The position numbers were made by a program, and so were the translations under genes. The notes below the pieces were generated by a model, which had not been told where the DNA came from, did not search any database, and was given only the letters and a program-made list of their open reading frames with translations. Positions 15,930 to 24,094 of a DNA stretch of 64,000 bases are shown piece after piece. Within the stretch, counting starts at the first letter, position 1, and every line of letters begins with the position of its first letter. The stretch is from Pedobacter zeaxanthinifaciens (GTDB lineage: Bacteria > Bacteroidota > Bacteroidia > Sphingobacteriales > Sphingobacteriaceae): assembly GCF_003313335.1 (NCBI RefSeq), contig NZ_QMHP01000001.1, forward strand, positions 496,001 through 560,000, given 5' to 3'.

Positions 15930-16652
15930 CTACAATTTGCTTTTAATTCTATTGAAAACTTCGTTCTTTAAAACTTCATCATTTTCTGGCGCTAAGATAC
16001 TGGTTAAAATTGGTTGATGCACCTTAACATTAATAATCCCTGGTCTGGTACCGTACTTCATCCCATCATCCCACATCACTTTCCAAGCGTTAGTGATACT
16101 TACCGGAACAATTGGAATATTTTTTTCAATGGCCAAGCGGAATGGTCCGCTCTTAAAGTCTTGCAAAATTGGAGGATAAGCATCATCTATTTTACCCTCG
16201 GGGAAGATAATCAAGCTCATTCCACTTTCTAAATTGTCTGCGGCTTTTTTAAATGCCCTAAATGAAGATATTTTACTTTCTCTGGAAACTGCAATATCAA
16301 TTGTTTTAAAGAAAATCCCAAGTAAAGGGTTTTTCATCAGCTCTTCTTTCCCCATAAAATGATACCTGCCCCTGGCTAAAATACAAAAGATGATAATATC
16401 AAGATTGGAGGTATGGTTTGCACAAAAAATATAGGTTTGTTTAGGATCAAGTTTCTCTGTAAAATCAAATTTTAAAAAGATGCCCGAGAGCGCCGCTGAC
16501 GTAAAAGAGTGTATTGTCCTAAACTTATTGAGTACTTCATAATAACGCGGATGTCTTGTAAACCAATAATAAAACGGCCAAAACAAAACGAAAAATAAAA
16601 ATAGGCAGAACAGGCACCATGCCCAATGCAGCTTGCGGAGCAATTTAATCAT
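15930..16652 (-). CDS. 1-acyl-sn-glycerol-3-phosphate acyltransferase (PlsC-like)
   Basis: About 240 residues with one or two N-terminal membrane helices and the PlsC domain. The catalytic HX4D box is HTSNLD at 80-85 and the substrate-binding FPEGK is at 150-154, followed by IPIVPVSITNAWKVM. Such enzymes acylate lysophosphatidic acid at the inner membrane to give phosphatidic acid. I use the ATG at 16652; a TTG at 16661 would add three residues. The gene is transcribed away from trpS, and the 199-bp divergent gap carries a TACATTTG box (16736-16743) pointing toward trpS. Confidence 0.88.
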   Translation of the reverse strand: MIKLLRKLHWAWCLFCLFLFFVLFWPFYYWFTRHPRYYEVLNKFRTIHSFTSAALSGIFLKFDFTEKLDPKQTYIFCANHTSNLDIIIFCILARGRYHFMGKEELMKNPLLGIFFKTIDIAVSRESKISSFRAFKKAADNLESGMSLIIFPEGKIDDAYPPILQDFKSGPFRLAIEKNIPIVPVSITNAWKVMWDDGMKYGTRPGIINVKVHQPILTSILAPENDEVLKNEVFNRIKSKL

Positions 16653-16851
16653 CAATACCAAAAATACAATTTTGGCTTAATAGCTCTACGTTTTTTTAAA
16701 AATCGTTCTTTTAAAGTTATACTAGCAAACTTAAATACATTTGGTAACTAAATGGGCCTTGTTGAACTGCAATTGTCAAAAGCTTATAATTTACCATTAC
16801 AAGTATCAACATTCTTCTCACTTGTCAGTTTTTTCATTAATTTCGGCCACT

Positions 16852-17850
16852 ATGAAAGAAACAGTTGTTAGCGGGATTAGATCCACTGGAAAATTACATT
16901 TGGGCAACTATTATGGTGCTGTAAAAAATTTCATTAAAATGCAGGATGAATACAACTGCTATTTTTTCATTGCTGATTGGCATTCGTTAACAACACATCC
17001 TACCCCAGAAAACCTACACGGAAACATTAAAAATGTAGTTGTAGATTACCTTGCTTGTGGTTTAGACCCTGAAAAAAGTACAATTTATGTACAATCAGAT
17101 GTTCCTGAGATCATCGAATTGTATCTTTACTTAAACATGAACGCTTACTTGGGAGAACTGGAAAGGGCTACATCATTTAAAGATAAGGTAAGGTCAAGCC
17201 CAGATAACGTGAACGCAGGTTTATTGACTTACCCGGTTTTAATGGCGGCTGATATCCTCATCCATAAAGCCACAAAAGTTCCTGTTGGAAAAGACCAGGA
17301 GCAGCATTTGGAAATGGCACGTACTTTCGGAAACCGATTTAATCGTTTATATAACCAAGAGTATTTCCCTGAACCTTACGCTTTTAGCTACACAGATAAG
17401 CTGGTAAAAGTACCAGGTTTAGATGGGAAAGGAAAAATGGGAAAATCAGAAGGTGATGCTAACTGCATTTATCTTTCAGATACGCCTGAAGCTATTCGCA
17501 AGAAAGTATCTAGGGCGGTTACCGATGGCGGACCAACTGAGGAAAATCAGCAAAAACCTGAAGCAATTCAGAATTTGTTTGATTTGATGAAAATTGTTTC
17601 AACAGAAGATACCTTGACACATTTTGATGATTTATACAACAAGATGGCGATCCGTTACGGTGATTTCAAAAAACAATTAGCAGAGGATATGGTAATCGCC
17701 ACAGAACCAATGAGACAACGTATCAACGACATTGCAAATGACAATGCTTATTTACAAAAAGTGGTGCGTTTAGGTGCTGAAAAAGCCAGAGAAAGCGCTC
17801 AACGTACCATTAAAGAAGTACGTGAACTAATTGGTTTTAAAAGTTTTTAA
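16852..17850 (+). CDS. trpS: Tryptophanyl-tRNA synthetase
   Basis: A 332-residue class I aminoacyl-tRNA synthetase. HLGN (16-19) is the HIGH motif, and KMGKS at 195-199 is the KMSKS loop in a variant form. MAADILIHKATKVPVGKDQEQH is the tryptophan-pocket region. I use the ATG at 16852 (MKETVVSGIRSTGKLHLGN). The frame is open further upstream to a TTG, but that extension looks like leader sequence. A TAnnTTTG-like -7 box at 16736-16743 would give a leader of about 105 nt. An inverted repeat at 17858-17914 follows the stop. Confidence 0.95.
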   Translation: MKETVVSGIRSTGKLHLGNYYGAVKNFIKMQDEYNCYFFIADWHSLTTHPTPENLHGNIKNVVVDYLACGLDPEKSTIYVQSDVPEIIELYLYLNMNAYLGELERATSFKDKVRSSPDNVNAGLLTYPVLMAADILIHKATKVPVGKDQEQHLEMARTFGNRFNRLYNQEYFPEPYAFSYTDKLVKVPGLDGKGKMGKSEGDANCIYLSDTPEAIRKKVSRAVTDGGPTEENQQKPEAIQNLFDLMKIVSTEDTLTHFDDLYNKMAIRYGDFKKQLAEDMVIATEPMRQRINDIANDNAYLQKVVRLGAEKARESAQRTIKEVRELIGFKSF

Positions 17851-17857
17851 TTTCGTA

Positions 17858-17914
17858 GTATTGTGTATTGCGGTTTGCGTAACGACATAGGACGCCAATC
17901 GCAATACGCAATAC
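17858..17914. repeat. Inverted repeat of GTATTGCG units after trpS
   Basis: 17858-17872 (GTATTGTGTATTGCG) pairs with 17900-17914 (CGCAATACGCAATAC), 14 of 15 bases Watson-Crick and one G-U. Each arm is itself a tandem of the 8-mer GTATTGCG or its complement. It may terminate trpS, but it also belongs with the window's periodic spacers. Confidence 0.55.
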
Positions 17915-17934
17915 TTTATACTCAATACTAAAAT

Positions 17935-18549
17935 ATGCATATAGCAATTGTAGGCAACATCGGTGCTGGAAAAACAACATTAACTGGCTTATTAGCCAAA
18001 AATTACGGATGGGAAGCACTTTACGAAGCTGTGGATAACAATCCCTATTTAGAGGATTTTTATAGCGACATGAAACGCTGGAGCTTTAACCTACAAATTT
18101 ATTTCTTGAACAGTCGTTTTCAGCAAATAGTAGATATTGAAAATAAGAAACGTAATGTTATTCAAGATCGTACCATTTATGAAGATGCGCACATTTTTGC
18201 GGATAATTTGCACGAAATGGGCCTCATGACTAGTCGCGATCACGATAACTACCGAGCAATATTTGATAACATTACTTCTTTTATTAAGCCACCAGATTTG
18301 TTGGTTTATTTAAGGGCATCGGTACCAACTTTGGTAAATAATATCCAGCGCCGTGGCCGAGAGTATGAAGCAAGTATCAGAATCGATTATCTATCTAAAT
18401 TGAATGAAAAATATGAAGCTTGGATAAAAAACTACAAGCTAGGTAAGTTGTTGATTTTAGATAAGGATAAGCTTGATTTCACCAACAATCCAGAAGATTT
18501 AGGAGCGGTGATCCAATCTATAGAAGTGGAAATCAACGGATTATTTTAA
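17935..18549 (+). CDS. Deoxynucleoside kinase
   Basis: A 204-residue kinase of the dCK/dGK family. The P-loop GNIGAGKT lies at 7-14, NPYLEDFYSDMKRWSF follows at about 36-51, the DRTIYED motif (catalytic Asp-Arg) is at about 77-83, and RRGREYE near 140-146 is the lid. It phosphorylates deoxynucleosides (purine or pyrimidine) for dNTP salvage in the cytoplasm. The next gene (DUF5808) starts immediately after the TAA, and kdsB overlaps that by 4 bp, so the three are one operon. Confidence 0.9.
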   Translation: MHIAIVGNIGAGKTTLTGLLAKNYGWEALYEAVDNNPYLEDFYSDMKRWSFNLQIYFLNSRFQQIVDIENKKRNVIQDRTIYEDAHIFADNLHEMGLMTSRDHDNYRAIFDNITSFIKPPDLLVYLRASVPTLVNNIQRRGREYEASIRIDYLSKLNEKYEAWIKNYKLGKLLILDKDKLDFTNNPEDLGAVIQSIEVEINGLF

Positions 18550-18750
18550 ATGAATAAGGACTTCCAGCACGGGAATCCAGACAACTGGAAATGGGGCATC
18601 TTCTATTACAATAAAGAAGATCATCGGTTGATTGTGCCTAAACGAATCCCAGTAATGGGTTGGACTTTTAACTTTGCCCATCCCGCTGGTTATATTTTTT
18701 TAGCATTGGTTGCGCTGCTGATTATTTTTCAACTTATCTCATCATCATGA
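18550..18750 (+). CDS. DUF5808 small membrane protein
   Basis: A 66-residue protein with the DUF5808 pattern (NWKWGIFYYNKEDHRLIVPKR followed by GWTFNFAHPAG) and a single C-terminal membrane helix at about 45-64. The N-terminal half probably lies in the cytoplasm. Function is unknown; relatives are often found next to unrelated housekeeping genes. It starts directly after the kinase stop with no gap and its own stop overlaps the kdsB start (ATGA at 18747-18750), so it is translated as part of the kinase-kdsB operon. Confidence 0.75.
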   Translation: MNKDFQHGNPDNWKWGIFYYNKEDHRLIVPKRIPVMGWTFNFAHPAGYIFLALVALLIIFQLISSS

Positions 18751-19475
18751 AAATTATAGGTATTATTCCGGCTCGTTATGCCTCTACCCGTTTTCCAGGA
18801 AAACCTTTGGTTGATATTTATGGAAAAACCATGATCCAAAGGGTTTATGAACAATCAATTAAAACCAAAGGACTAGCAGAAGTAGTTGTAGCAACTGATG
18901 ATGAGCGCATTGCCGAAGAAGTAACCAACTTTGGTGGTAAGTATGTGATGACCTCCCCTGCTCACCAAAGCGGAACCGACCGTTGTGCGGAAGTAGCTGC
19001 TCAATTACCTGATTATGATATCATTATTAACATTCAAGGTGATGAGCCATACATCAGTCCGGAACAAATTGAACTTTTAAGCACTTGCTTTGCCGATAAG
19101 GAAACGCAATTAGCTACATTGATTAAAGAAATCAGCACCGAGGAAGAACTCTTTAATGTCAATATCCCTAAAGTAACCATCAACTGTCGACAAGAAGCGC
19201 TGTATTTCAGCAGGCAGACTATTCCTTTCATTCGCAGCGCCGAAAAACAGGATTGGATCAACAAGCATCAGTTTTACAAACACATTGGCATTTATGGCTA
19301 TCGTAGAGATGTGCTGTTGGCCATTACTAAACTACAACCTTCATCTTTAGAAATGGCAGAAAGCTTGGAGCAGTTGCGCTGGTTGGAAAACGGCTTTACT
19401 ATCAAAACCAAAGTAACGCAACTAGAAACTATTGCTATTGACACTCCAGAAGATTTGAAGAAAATTTCTAAATAA
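18747..19475 (+). CDS. kdsB: 3-deoxy-manno-octulosonate cytidylyltransferase
   Basis: A 242-residue CMP-Kdo synthetase. The N-terminal nucleotide-binding motif IIPARYASTRFPGKPL (4-19) is complete. ATDDERI, TSPAHQSGTDRCAEV, INIQGDEPYI (with the catalytic Asp) and YGYRRDVL also match. It activates Kdo with CTP for lipid A-core assembly, confirming a Gram-negative envelope. Its start overlaps the upstream stop by 4 bp. A GTG-start lipoprotein gene begins 33 bp downstream on the same strand. Confidence 0.96.
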   Translation: MKIIGIIPARYASTRFPGKPLVDIYGKTMIQRVYEQSIKTKGLAEVVVATDDERIAEEVTNFGGKYVMTSPAHQSGTDRCAEVAAQLPDYDIIINIQGDEPYISPEQIELLSTCFADKETQLATLIKEISTEEELFNVNIPKVTINCRQEALYFSRQTIPFIRSAEKQDWINKHQFYKHIGIYGYRRDVLLAITKLQPSSLEMAESLEQLRWLENGFTIKTKVTQLETIAIDTPEDLKKISK

Positions 19476-19508
19476 TAGCTATATTGGATTTCAAAAAAAA
19501 CTGCTCTA

Positions 19509-20042
19509 GTGAAGAAAAAAATTATCCTTTTAGTTGCAATTGTAGGCCTCGCTTACGCCTGTAAATCTCCAAAATCAACGGAAGTTAACCCTGCAGATTT
19601 GGTAAAGACTGCTACTTATGCTTTTTCTGACACTGCAAAACTAGATACATTTAAAGTAGCCATTACTGGAAAACAGCTTAGCGAAATGAAGTTGGTGTTT
19701 ACCATCCACTCTTTTAACGGAAGTGAAATTTACAAACAAGAAGTTAGCGCCAATGAACTGCTCAAAAGTTATTTGGCTAGCGCCGAAATGAAAGACGACG
19801 AAGATAAAGTCAATTTCTTGAAGGAGGAAATCAGCTACTTTTTTGACGAAAAGCATTTTTTAGAGCCTGCTGTTACGGAAAATGAAACTCCAGACAAAAA
19901 CGTACCTGACGTAACTTTTTATAACGAACTAAAAAAATCCAATTTAAACGGCTTTGAATATCGATTCAGTAAAGATAAGAGCTATTACATTGCTTGGTCG
20001 GCTACGGAGCAAAAAGTGAAAGTTTACTATAGATGCTGCTAA
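19509..20042 (+). CDS. Hypothetical lipoprotein
   Basis: A 177-residue protein starting with GTG at 19509. The N-terminus MKKKIILLVAIVGLAYAC has a clear lipobox with Cys18, so it is exported and lipidated. The rest is soluble, Lys/Glu-rich, with alternating strands (KLVFTIHSFNGSEIYKQ) and a FYNELKKSNLNGFEYRF segment. I do not recognise the family. It follows kdsB by 33 bp and precedes pdeM by 51 bp on the same strand. The GTG start is required because no ATG lies near the signal peptide. Confidence 0.7.
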   Translation: MKKKIILLVAIVGLAYACKSPKSTEVNPADLVKTATYAFSDTAKLDTFKVAITGKQLSEMKLVFTIHSFNGSEIYKQEVSANELLKSYLASAEMKDDEDKVNFLKEEISYFFDEKHFLEPAVTENETPDKNVPDVTFYNELKKSNLNGFEYRFSKDKSYYIAWSATEQKVKVYYRCC

Positions 20043-20093
20043 TTTCAGCAGAAATACTACAAATATTAGCTTTTTACTGCGTAAATTTACGGC

Positions 20094-20729
20094 GTGAAAA
20101 TATCGTTTAGAGGAGAAGAATTAATTTTAGATAAGGAACGAGCACTGTATTTGCCAAAAGAAAAATTACTGGCTATCAGTGATTTACATTTAGGAAAAGC
20201 GGCACATTTTCGTAAATCCGGTTTGGCAATCCCTAACGCAGTTTCAAAAAATGATTTAGAGCGATTATCGGCATTGCTGCACCAATACCAACCTGAAATA
20301 CTGCTGATTAACGGCGATATGTTCCATAGCGATCATAATTCGGAAATTGATGAGTTTATAGCTTGGAGGCAGCAATTTAGCAGCATTGAATTTATATTGG
20401 TGAAGGGAAATCACGATAAACAACATGATAATATTTACGCTGCTTCCAGAGTGACGGTGAAAGACCCCACCTACCAAACCAATGATTTCTGTTTCATTCA
20501 TGATGCTTTCAAGTGTGAATCACCCCTCTATTCCATAGGCGGTCACATTCATCCGGGTGTACGGATGTACAACAAAGCCAAGCAAAGCATTAAACTTCCC
20601 TGTTTCTACTTCGGAAATGAGTACGCTATTCTTCCAGCGTTCAGCACTTTTACGGGCTTACAAGTGGTACAAGCTCGGGAAAATGACGCCATTTATGCGG
20701 TAACGCCTTCTAAAATCGTAGAAATTTAA
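20094..20729 (+). CDS. pdeM: Ligase-associated DNA damage response phosphoesterase PdeM
   Basis: A 211-residue calcineurin-type phosphoesterase. The five metallophosphatase motifs are readable: SDLHLGK at 29-35 (D30, H32), INGDMFHSDH at 72-81, KGNHDKQ at 104-110, IHD at 135-137 and GGHIHPGVR at 149-157. The LHLGKAAHFRKSGLAIP segment is distinctive of the PdeM branch found with ATP-dependent ligase, MBL exonuclease and Lhr-type helicase. Here the ligase and exonuclease lie 6.4-9 kb away, so the set is dispersed. It starts with GTG at 20094. Confidence 0.85.
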   Translation: MKISFRGEELILDKERALYLPKEKLLAISDLHLGKAAHFRKSGLAIPNAVSKNDLERLSALLHQYQPEILLINGDMFHSDHNSEIDEFIAWRQQFSSIEFILVKGNHDKQHDNIYAASRVTVKDPTYQTNDFCFIHDAFKCESPLYSIGGHIHPGVRMYNKAKQSIKLPCFYFGNEYAILPAFSTFTGLQVVQARENDAIYAVTPSKIVEI

Positions 20730-20823
20730 AAATTATTTATCGATACAAGTTGCTAATTTACAAAGGAGTAAGTTCAAACAGCGTCTAAAATTGAATGTTT
20801 GGTTAACATTTTTTTAATCAAAG

Positions 20824-20854
20824 TTTGCAGAATCGCTCAGAGTTTGTACTTTTG
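20824..20854 (+). promoter_or_regulatory. Bacteroidota-type promoter of the tRNA-Ser gene
   Basis: TTTG at 20824-20827, a 19-nt spacer, and TACTTTTG at 20847-20854 match the Bacteroidota consensus TTTG-N19-TAnnTTTG. The mature tRNA begins 6 nt after the -7 box. Confidence 0.8.
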
Positions 20855-20859
20855 TCCCC

Positions 20860-20944
20860 GGAAAGTTGGCAGAGTGGTCGAATGCGGCGGTCTTGAAAAC
20901 CGTTGTCTGTCACAGGACCGGGGGTTCGAATCCCTCACTTTCCG
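20860..20944 (+). tRNA. tRNA-Ser (anticodon UGA)
   Basis: An 85-nt tRNA with a long variable arm, as expected for serine. The 7-bp acceptor stem pairs GGAAAGT (20860-20866) with ACTTTCC (20937-20943), followed by discriminator G at 20944. The anticodon loop CTTGAAA at 20892-20898 places TGA at 20894-20896. The T-arm has GGTTCGAATCC. CCA is not encoded. A promoter matching the phylum consensus lies directly upstream and a short U-rich terminator downstream. Confidence 0.95.
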
Positions 20945-20962
20945 CGGAAATAAAAACAAAGC

Positions 20963-20992
20963 AAGCCCTTATTTAGTTAATGGGCTTTTTTT
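20963..20992 (+). terminator. Intrinsic terminator after tRNA-Ser
   Basis: AAGCCC (20963-20968) pairs with GGGCTT (20982-20987), running into a seven-T tract (20986-20992). It lies 19 nt after the tRNA and upstream of the next gene. Confidence 0.7.
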
Positions 20993-21042
20993 GTGCCTTT
21001 CTGTTTCCTTTAAGGTATCACGAAGCAAGGGTAACTTTATTA

Positions 21043-21600
21043 ATGGCAAAGAAGAAAATTAGGTTAGTAACTATCGCACTTACATTTTTTGTACAGTTGT
21101 TGTTTTTAGCTGCCATTTTCTTTGAAAAACTACAAAACAGCTACACTCCCGTCGTCATCATTTTACTAAGCGTACTGATTCTTGTATCCTATTTCAAGGC
21201 ACCCATACATCACAGAACCAATTTACATGAGCATATCCTCATCGTGATTTGGATACCTGCAGGTGCTTTAATTTGCTATTACCTGAATCATTATTTAAAG
21301 CTTGGCCCAGTAATGGCCGCTGGCTTGGTTGGTACAGTAGCTTCATTTATACCATCTATAAATCCAAAATCCGCGTATTTAAAGCAGTTGCCCGCCACTT
21401 TTTATTGTGGTGCTTTCATCGGGATGACAAGCTTAAACATCGCATCATCCATTTATTTCGTGTTAGCGGCTTCCTTTTTTGCGGGCGTGCTACTGTTAGT
21501 TTCCAAAAGTTTATTTAACGGACTTGGCGGCAAGCTGGGCACCATCGCTTTCACCGCCGTTACAATCACTTCGTTTATATTTTTCCTGCTTTTTAAATGA
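21043..21600 (+). CDS. Membrane protein of unknown family, paralogue A of a tandem pair
   Basis: About 185 residues with five or six predicted membrane helices. I use the ATG at 21043 (MAKKKIRLVT), which gives a positive N-terminus before the first helix; the frame is open further upstream but reads through the tRNA terminator. Distinctive motifs are YLNHYLKLG, FYCGAFIGMTS and SLFNGLGGKLG. All three recur in the next gene, so the C-terminal two thirds of this protein and the downstream protein are homologous. The stop overlaps the next ATG (ATGA at 21597-21600). I do not recognise the family; a heteromeric membrane complex is a reasonable inference. Confidence 0.7.
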   Translation: MAKKKIRLVTIALTFFVQLLFLAAIFFEKLQNSYTPVVIILLSVLILVSYFKAPIHHRTNLHEHILIVIWIPAGALICYYLNHYLKLGPVMAAGLVGTVASFIPSINPKSAYLKQLPATFYCGAFIGMTSLNIASSIYFVLAASFFAGVLLLVSKSLFNGLGGKLGTIAFTAVTITSFIFFLLFK

Positions 21601-22040
21601 TAAACGCATTGGTCTACATATTTACCGCAATTTTAGCAGCCATGCTAACTTTCTACGTTAACCATAGCCTTAAACAAGGCGCTGTAAGGTCATCTGCTTT
21701 GTTAGCATTGCTGGTTGCGTTACTATTTCATTATGTTCCAGATATATTATCAGCCACGCTTACAAAAAATATCCCTGTGGTTTTTATAGGCGGCTCATTC
21801 ATCGGAATGGCGTCCAAAAAAATAGTAGACAGTTACTTTAAACTTGCGATTTCGGGATTTGTATTTGCTATCATCTACCTAAACACTAGCAGCTTTTTTA
21901 ACGGCTACGGAGGTGCATTAGGTGCTTCAGCGGGCATATCGCTATTATCTGTTTTGAGTCTTCCGTTTTTCAGTACTAAACAACATCTCACCAATGGAAT
22001 TTTGCAGCTTCGGAAAATCATCATTAGAAAAAGAAATTGA
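21597..22040 (+). CDS. Membrane protein of unknown family, paralogue B of a tandem pair
   Basis: A 147-residue protein with about four or five membrane helices. It repeats the motifs of its upstream neighbour: YVNHSLKQG, FIGGSFIGMAS and SFFNGYGGALG, in the same order and spacing. It lacks the first two helices of paralogue A and instead ends in a basic tail (LRKIIIRKRN), which should lie in the cytoplasm. The 4-bp overlap implies coupled translation at similar levels. Glycine-rich FNGxGGxLG and GxFIGM turns inside hydrophobic segments suggest a pore or packed helix interface; this is inference only. Confidence 0.7.
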   Translation: MINALVYIFTAILAAMLTFYVNHSLKQGAVRSSALLALLVALLFHYVPDILSATLTKNIPVVFIGGSFIGMASKKIVDSYFKLAISGFVFAIIYLNTSSFFNGYGGALGASAGISLLSVLSLPFFSTKQHLTNGILQLRKIIIRKRN

Positions 22041-22188
22041 AAATACTTTGAGCCAAGGCATGCAGAAAGTGATTCGCAAAACCTATCGCTCAATTGATTG
22101 TTAAAATTGCATCAAATTTCCTGCAAATACTGCCAAATAAAGGCAATTCTTAGCTGGAATATATGGTAAATGTTAGTAAATTAGCCAC

Positions 22189-22512
22189 ATGTTTTACGCC
22201 AATAAAAAAACTACGGTGACTGCAAACCAAGCGCAGCAAACCGCTAAAATTTTAGCCAACGTAAAATCATTGCTCGAGAAAAAGCTCATCTCCATTGAAG
22301 GTAATTCCATTTTTTTGCAACCCCAACTTTGGAAAGATGAGCCAGCGGCTATCAACTGGATGAAATGCCTTCAAATTTATTGTATGCTAAAAAGACAATT
22401 TAAAGAGAAGGAAACGCTAAATTTCTACGATATAAATACAAAGCAAGCCATTGGCATAATTGCCAATAAACGGGCAAAACTGATAGATTTCGAATTTAAA
22501 CACCAAGAATAA
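22189..22512 (+). CDS. Hypothetical small protein
   Basis: A 107-residue soluble, Lys-rich, mainly helical protein starting with ATG at 22189. Readable features are QQTAKILANVKSLLEKKL (a likely amphipathic helix) and KEKETLNFYDINTKQAIG. I do not recognise it. It ends 9 bp before gnd on the same strand and may be the first gene of the gnd-zwf-pgl run, which would give it a role linked to that operon or merely shared transcription. The 148-bp gap upstream shows a TAAATTAG box, one base from the -7 consensus, 14 bp before the ATG. Confidence 0.6.
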   Translation: MFYANKKTTVTANQAQQTAKILANVKSLLEKKLISIEGNSIFLQPQLWKDEPAAINWMKCLQIYCMLKRQFKEKETLNFYDINTKQAIGIIANKRAKLIDFEFKHQE

Positions 22513-22521
22513 TAACACAAA

Positions 22522-23940
22522 ATGAGCACTACAAACAGCACCTATAACTTTGGTATGATTGGCTTAGGCACCATGGGTAGAAACTTACTACTTAACATGG
22601 CGGACCATGGATTTTCAGTAACTGGACACGATAAAAGTGAAAAAATGTTGCAATTACTGGAGGAAGAAGGTAAAGCGCATAACTTAAAGGGTTTCGCAAA
22701 AGTGGAAGAATTTGTGAATAGCTTAACTTCGCCTAAAACCATTATATTATTGGTACCTGCTGGAAAAATTGTTGATGATGTAATTAACGAAATTACACCG
22801 CTTTTAAACGAAGGTGATATTATTATTGACAGCGGAAATTCCTATTACGCAGATACCACTAGAAGATCGAAGGAATTGGCTGAAAAAGGTTTCCGTTTCT
22901 TTGGAATGGGAATTTCAGGTGGCGAAGAAGGTGCAAGATTTGGACCAAGCTTAATGCCTGGTGGCGAAAAAACGGCTTATCCGGTAATTAAAGATGTGCT
23001 TGAAGCCGTTGCTGCAAAGGTAAATGGAGAACCTTGTGTCGCATATATCGGTCCTGGAGCTTCAGGGCACTTCGTAAAAATGACACACAACGGTATCGAG
23101 TATGCTATCATGCAGCTTTTGGCTGAAACTTATGACATCCTTAAAAATGGCTTAGGTTACAGCAATACGCAAATTCAACAAGTGTTTGAAAAATGGAATA
23201 ACGGCCGTTTGAAATCATTTTTAATGGAAATTACCAAAGATGTATTTTTATTTAAAGATGAGAAGACTGGTAATTTACTGGTGGATGAAATCAAAGATCA
23301 GGCGAAATCAAAAGGTACTGGAAAATGGACTTCTCAAATTGCGATGGACGTTGAAGTGCCGTTAAATACCATTGACGCCTCTGTTGCTGCCAGAAATTTA
23401 TCCAAATTAAAAGACCTTAGGGTGGAATTGGAAAGTGCATTTGGGAAAGCTGGTAAAATTGAAAATGTTAGCGATTTTGAAGCGCAGCTAGAGGAAGCGT
23501 TTTTCTTCTCAATGGTATCTGCCTATGCGCAAGGTATGCACTTGCTTTGGAAAGCATCTAAAGAGTACAACTATGATTTAAACATGGCAGAAATTGCTAA
23601 AATTTGGAGAGGTGGATGTATCATTCGTGCAGAGTTTTTACAAGATATGTACGAGGCTTATCAAAAAGATCCAAATTTGGAGCATTTATATCAAGATGCT
23701 GCCATTCAACAAAAAATCCAGACTGGTTTAAAGCATACACGTAGCGTTATTACAGCTTCAATTACGGCAGGAATAGCTGTTCCTTGTTACGCAGCGGCAA
23801 TTACTTATTTCGATACGTTAAAAACCGGCAGAATGCCATCTAATTTAACACAAGCACAGCGTGACTATTTTGGCGCACACACTTTCGAACGCATTGACAG
23901 TGAAGGCGTGTTTCATGCAGAATGGAATAAATTAAGTTAA
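22522..23940 (+). CDS. gnd: 6-phosphogluconate dehydrogenase, decarboxylating
   Basis: A 472-residue enzyme of the oxidative pentose phosphate pathway, converting 6-phosphogluconate to ribulose 5-phosphate with NADP+ reduction. It has the Rossmann motif GLGTMGRNL at 14-22, GMGISGGEEGARFGPSLMPGG (substrate loop), KMTHNGIEYAIMQLLAE with the catalytic Lys and Asn, and the C-terminal helical domain with IWRGGCIIRAEFL. Length is standard for the long 6PGDH class. It is followed by zwf and pgl in pathway order reversed, giving a compact NADPH-generating set. Confidence 0.97.
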   Translation: MSTTNSTYNFGMIGLGTMGRNLLLNMADHGFSVTGHDKSEKMLQLLEEEGKAHNLKGFAKVEEFVNSLTSPKTIILLVPAGKIVDDVINEITPLLNEGDIIIDSGNSYYADTTRRSKELAEKGFRFFGMGISGGEEGARFGPSLMPGGEKTAYPVIKDVLEAVAAKVNGEPCVAYIGPGASGHFVKMTHNGIEYAIMQLLAETYDILKNGLGYSNTQIQQVFEKWNNGRLKSFLMEITKDVFLFKDEKTGNLLVDEIKDQAKSKGTGKWTSQIAMDVEVPLNTIDASVAARNLSKLKDLRVELESAFGKAGKIENVSDFEAQLEEAFFFSMVSAYAQGMHLLWKASKEYNYDLNMAEIAKIWRGGCIIRAEFLQDMYEAYQKDPNLEHLYQDAAIQQKIQTGLKHTRSVITASITAGIAVPCYAAAITYFDTLKTGRMPSNLTQAQRDYFGAHTFERIDSEGVFHAEWNKLS

Positions 23941-24064
23941 AATTCACAAGTAAAGATGTATAAACTGCAGATGCACAATGATTTATTTGAAAAATTCGCA
24001 TCTGCTACAAAAGGAGCAAAAGTTTTATCGTTGACATTCAGATAATCAAAGATGTTTTGGTATT

Positions 24065-24083
24065 CTTTATTTCTTCGTGGTAA
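24065..24083. repeat. CTTTATTTCTTCGTGGTAA copy of a dispersed spacer motif
   Basis: This 19-mer upstream of zwf matches 16 of 19 bases with 29795-29813 (CTTTGTGTCTTAGTGGTAA), upstream of the MerR gene. Both are intergenic and in the same orientation relative to the next gene. Confidence 0.5.
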
Positions 24084-24094
24084 CAAAAAAAGCA

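Noticed and set aside
16741..16851. Longer TrpS form starting at TTG 16741
   Set aside because: The extra 37 residues are Tyr/His-rich leader-like sequence with no counterpart in TrpS; the family starts at MKETVVSGIR.
20799..21062. Open frame across the tRNA gene and its terminator
   Set aside because: It overlaps tRNA-Ser and the intrinsic terminator, has no family features and starts upstream of the tRNA promoter; the tRNA explains the region.
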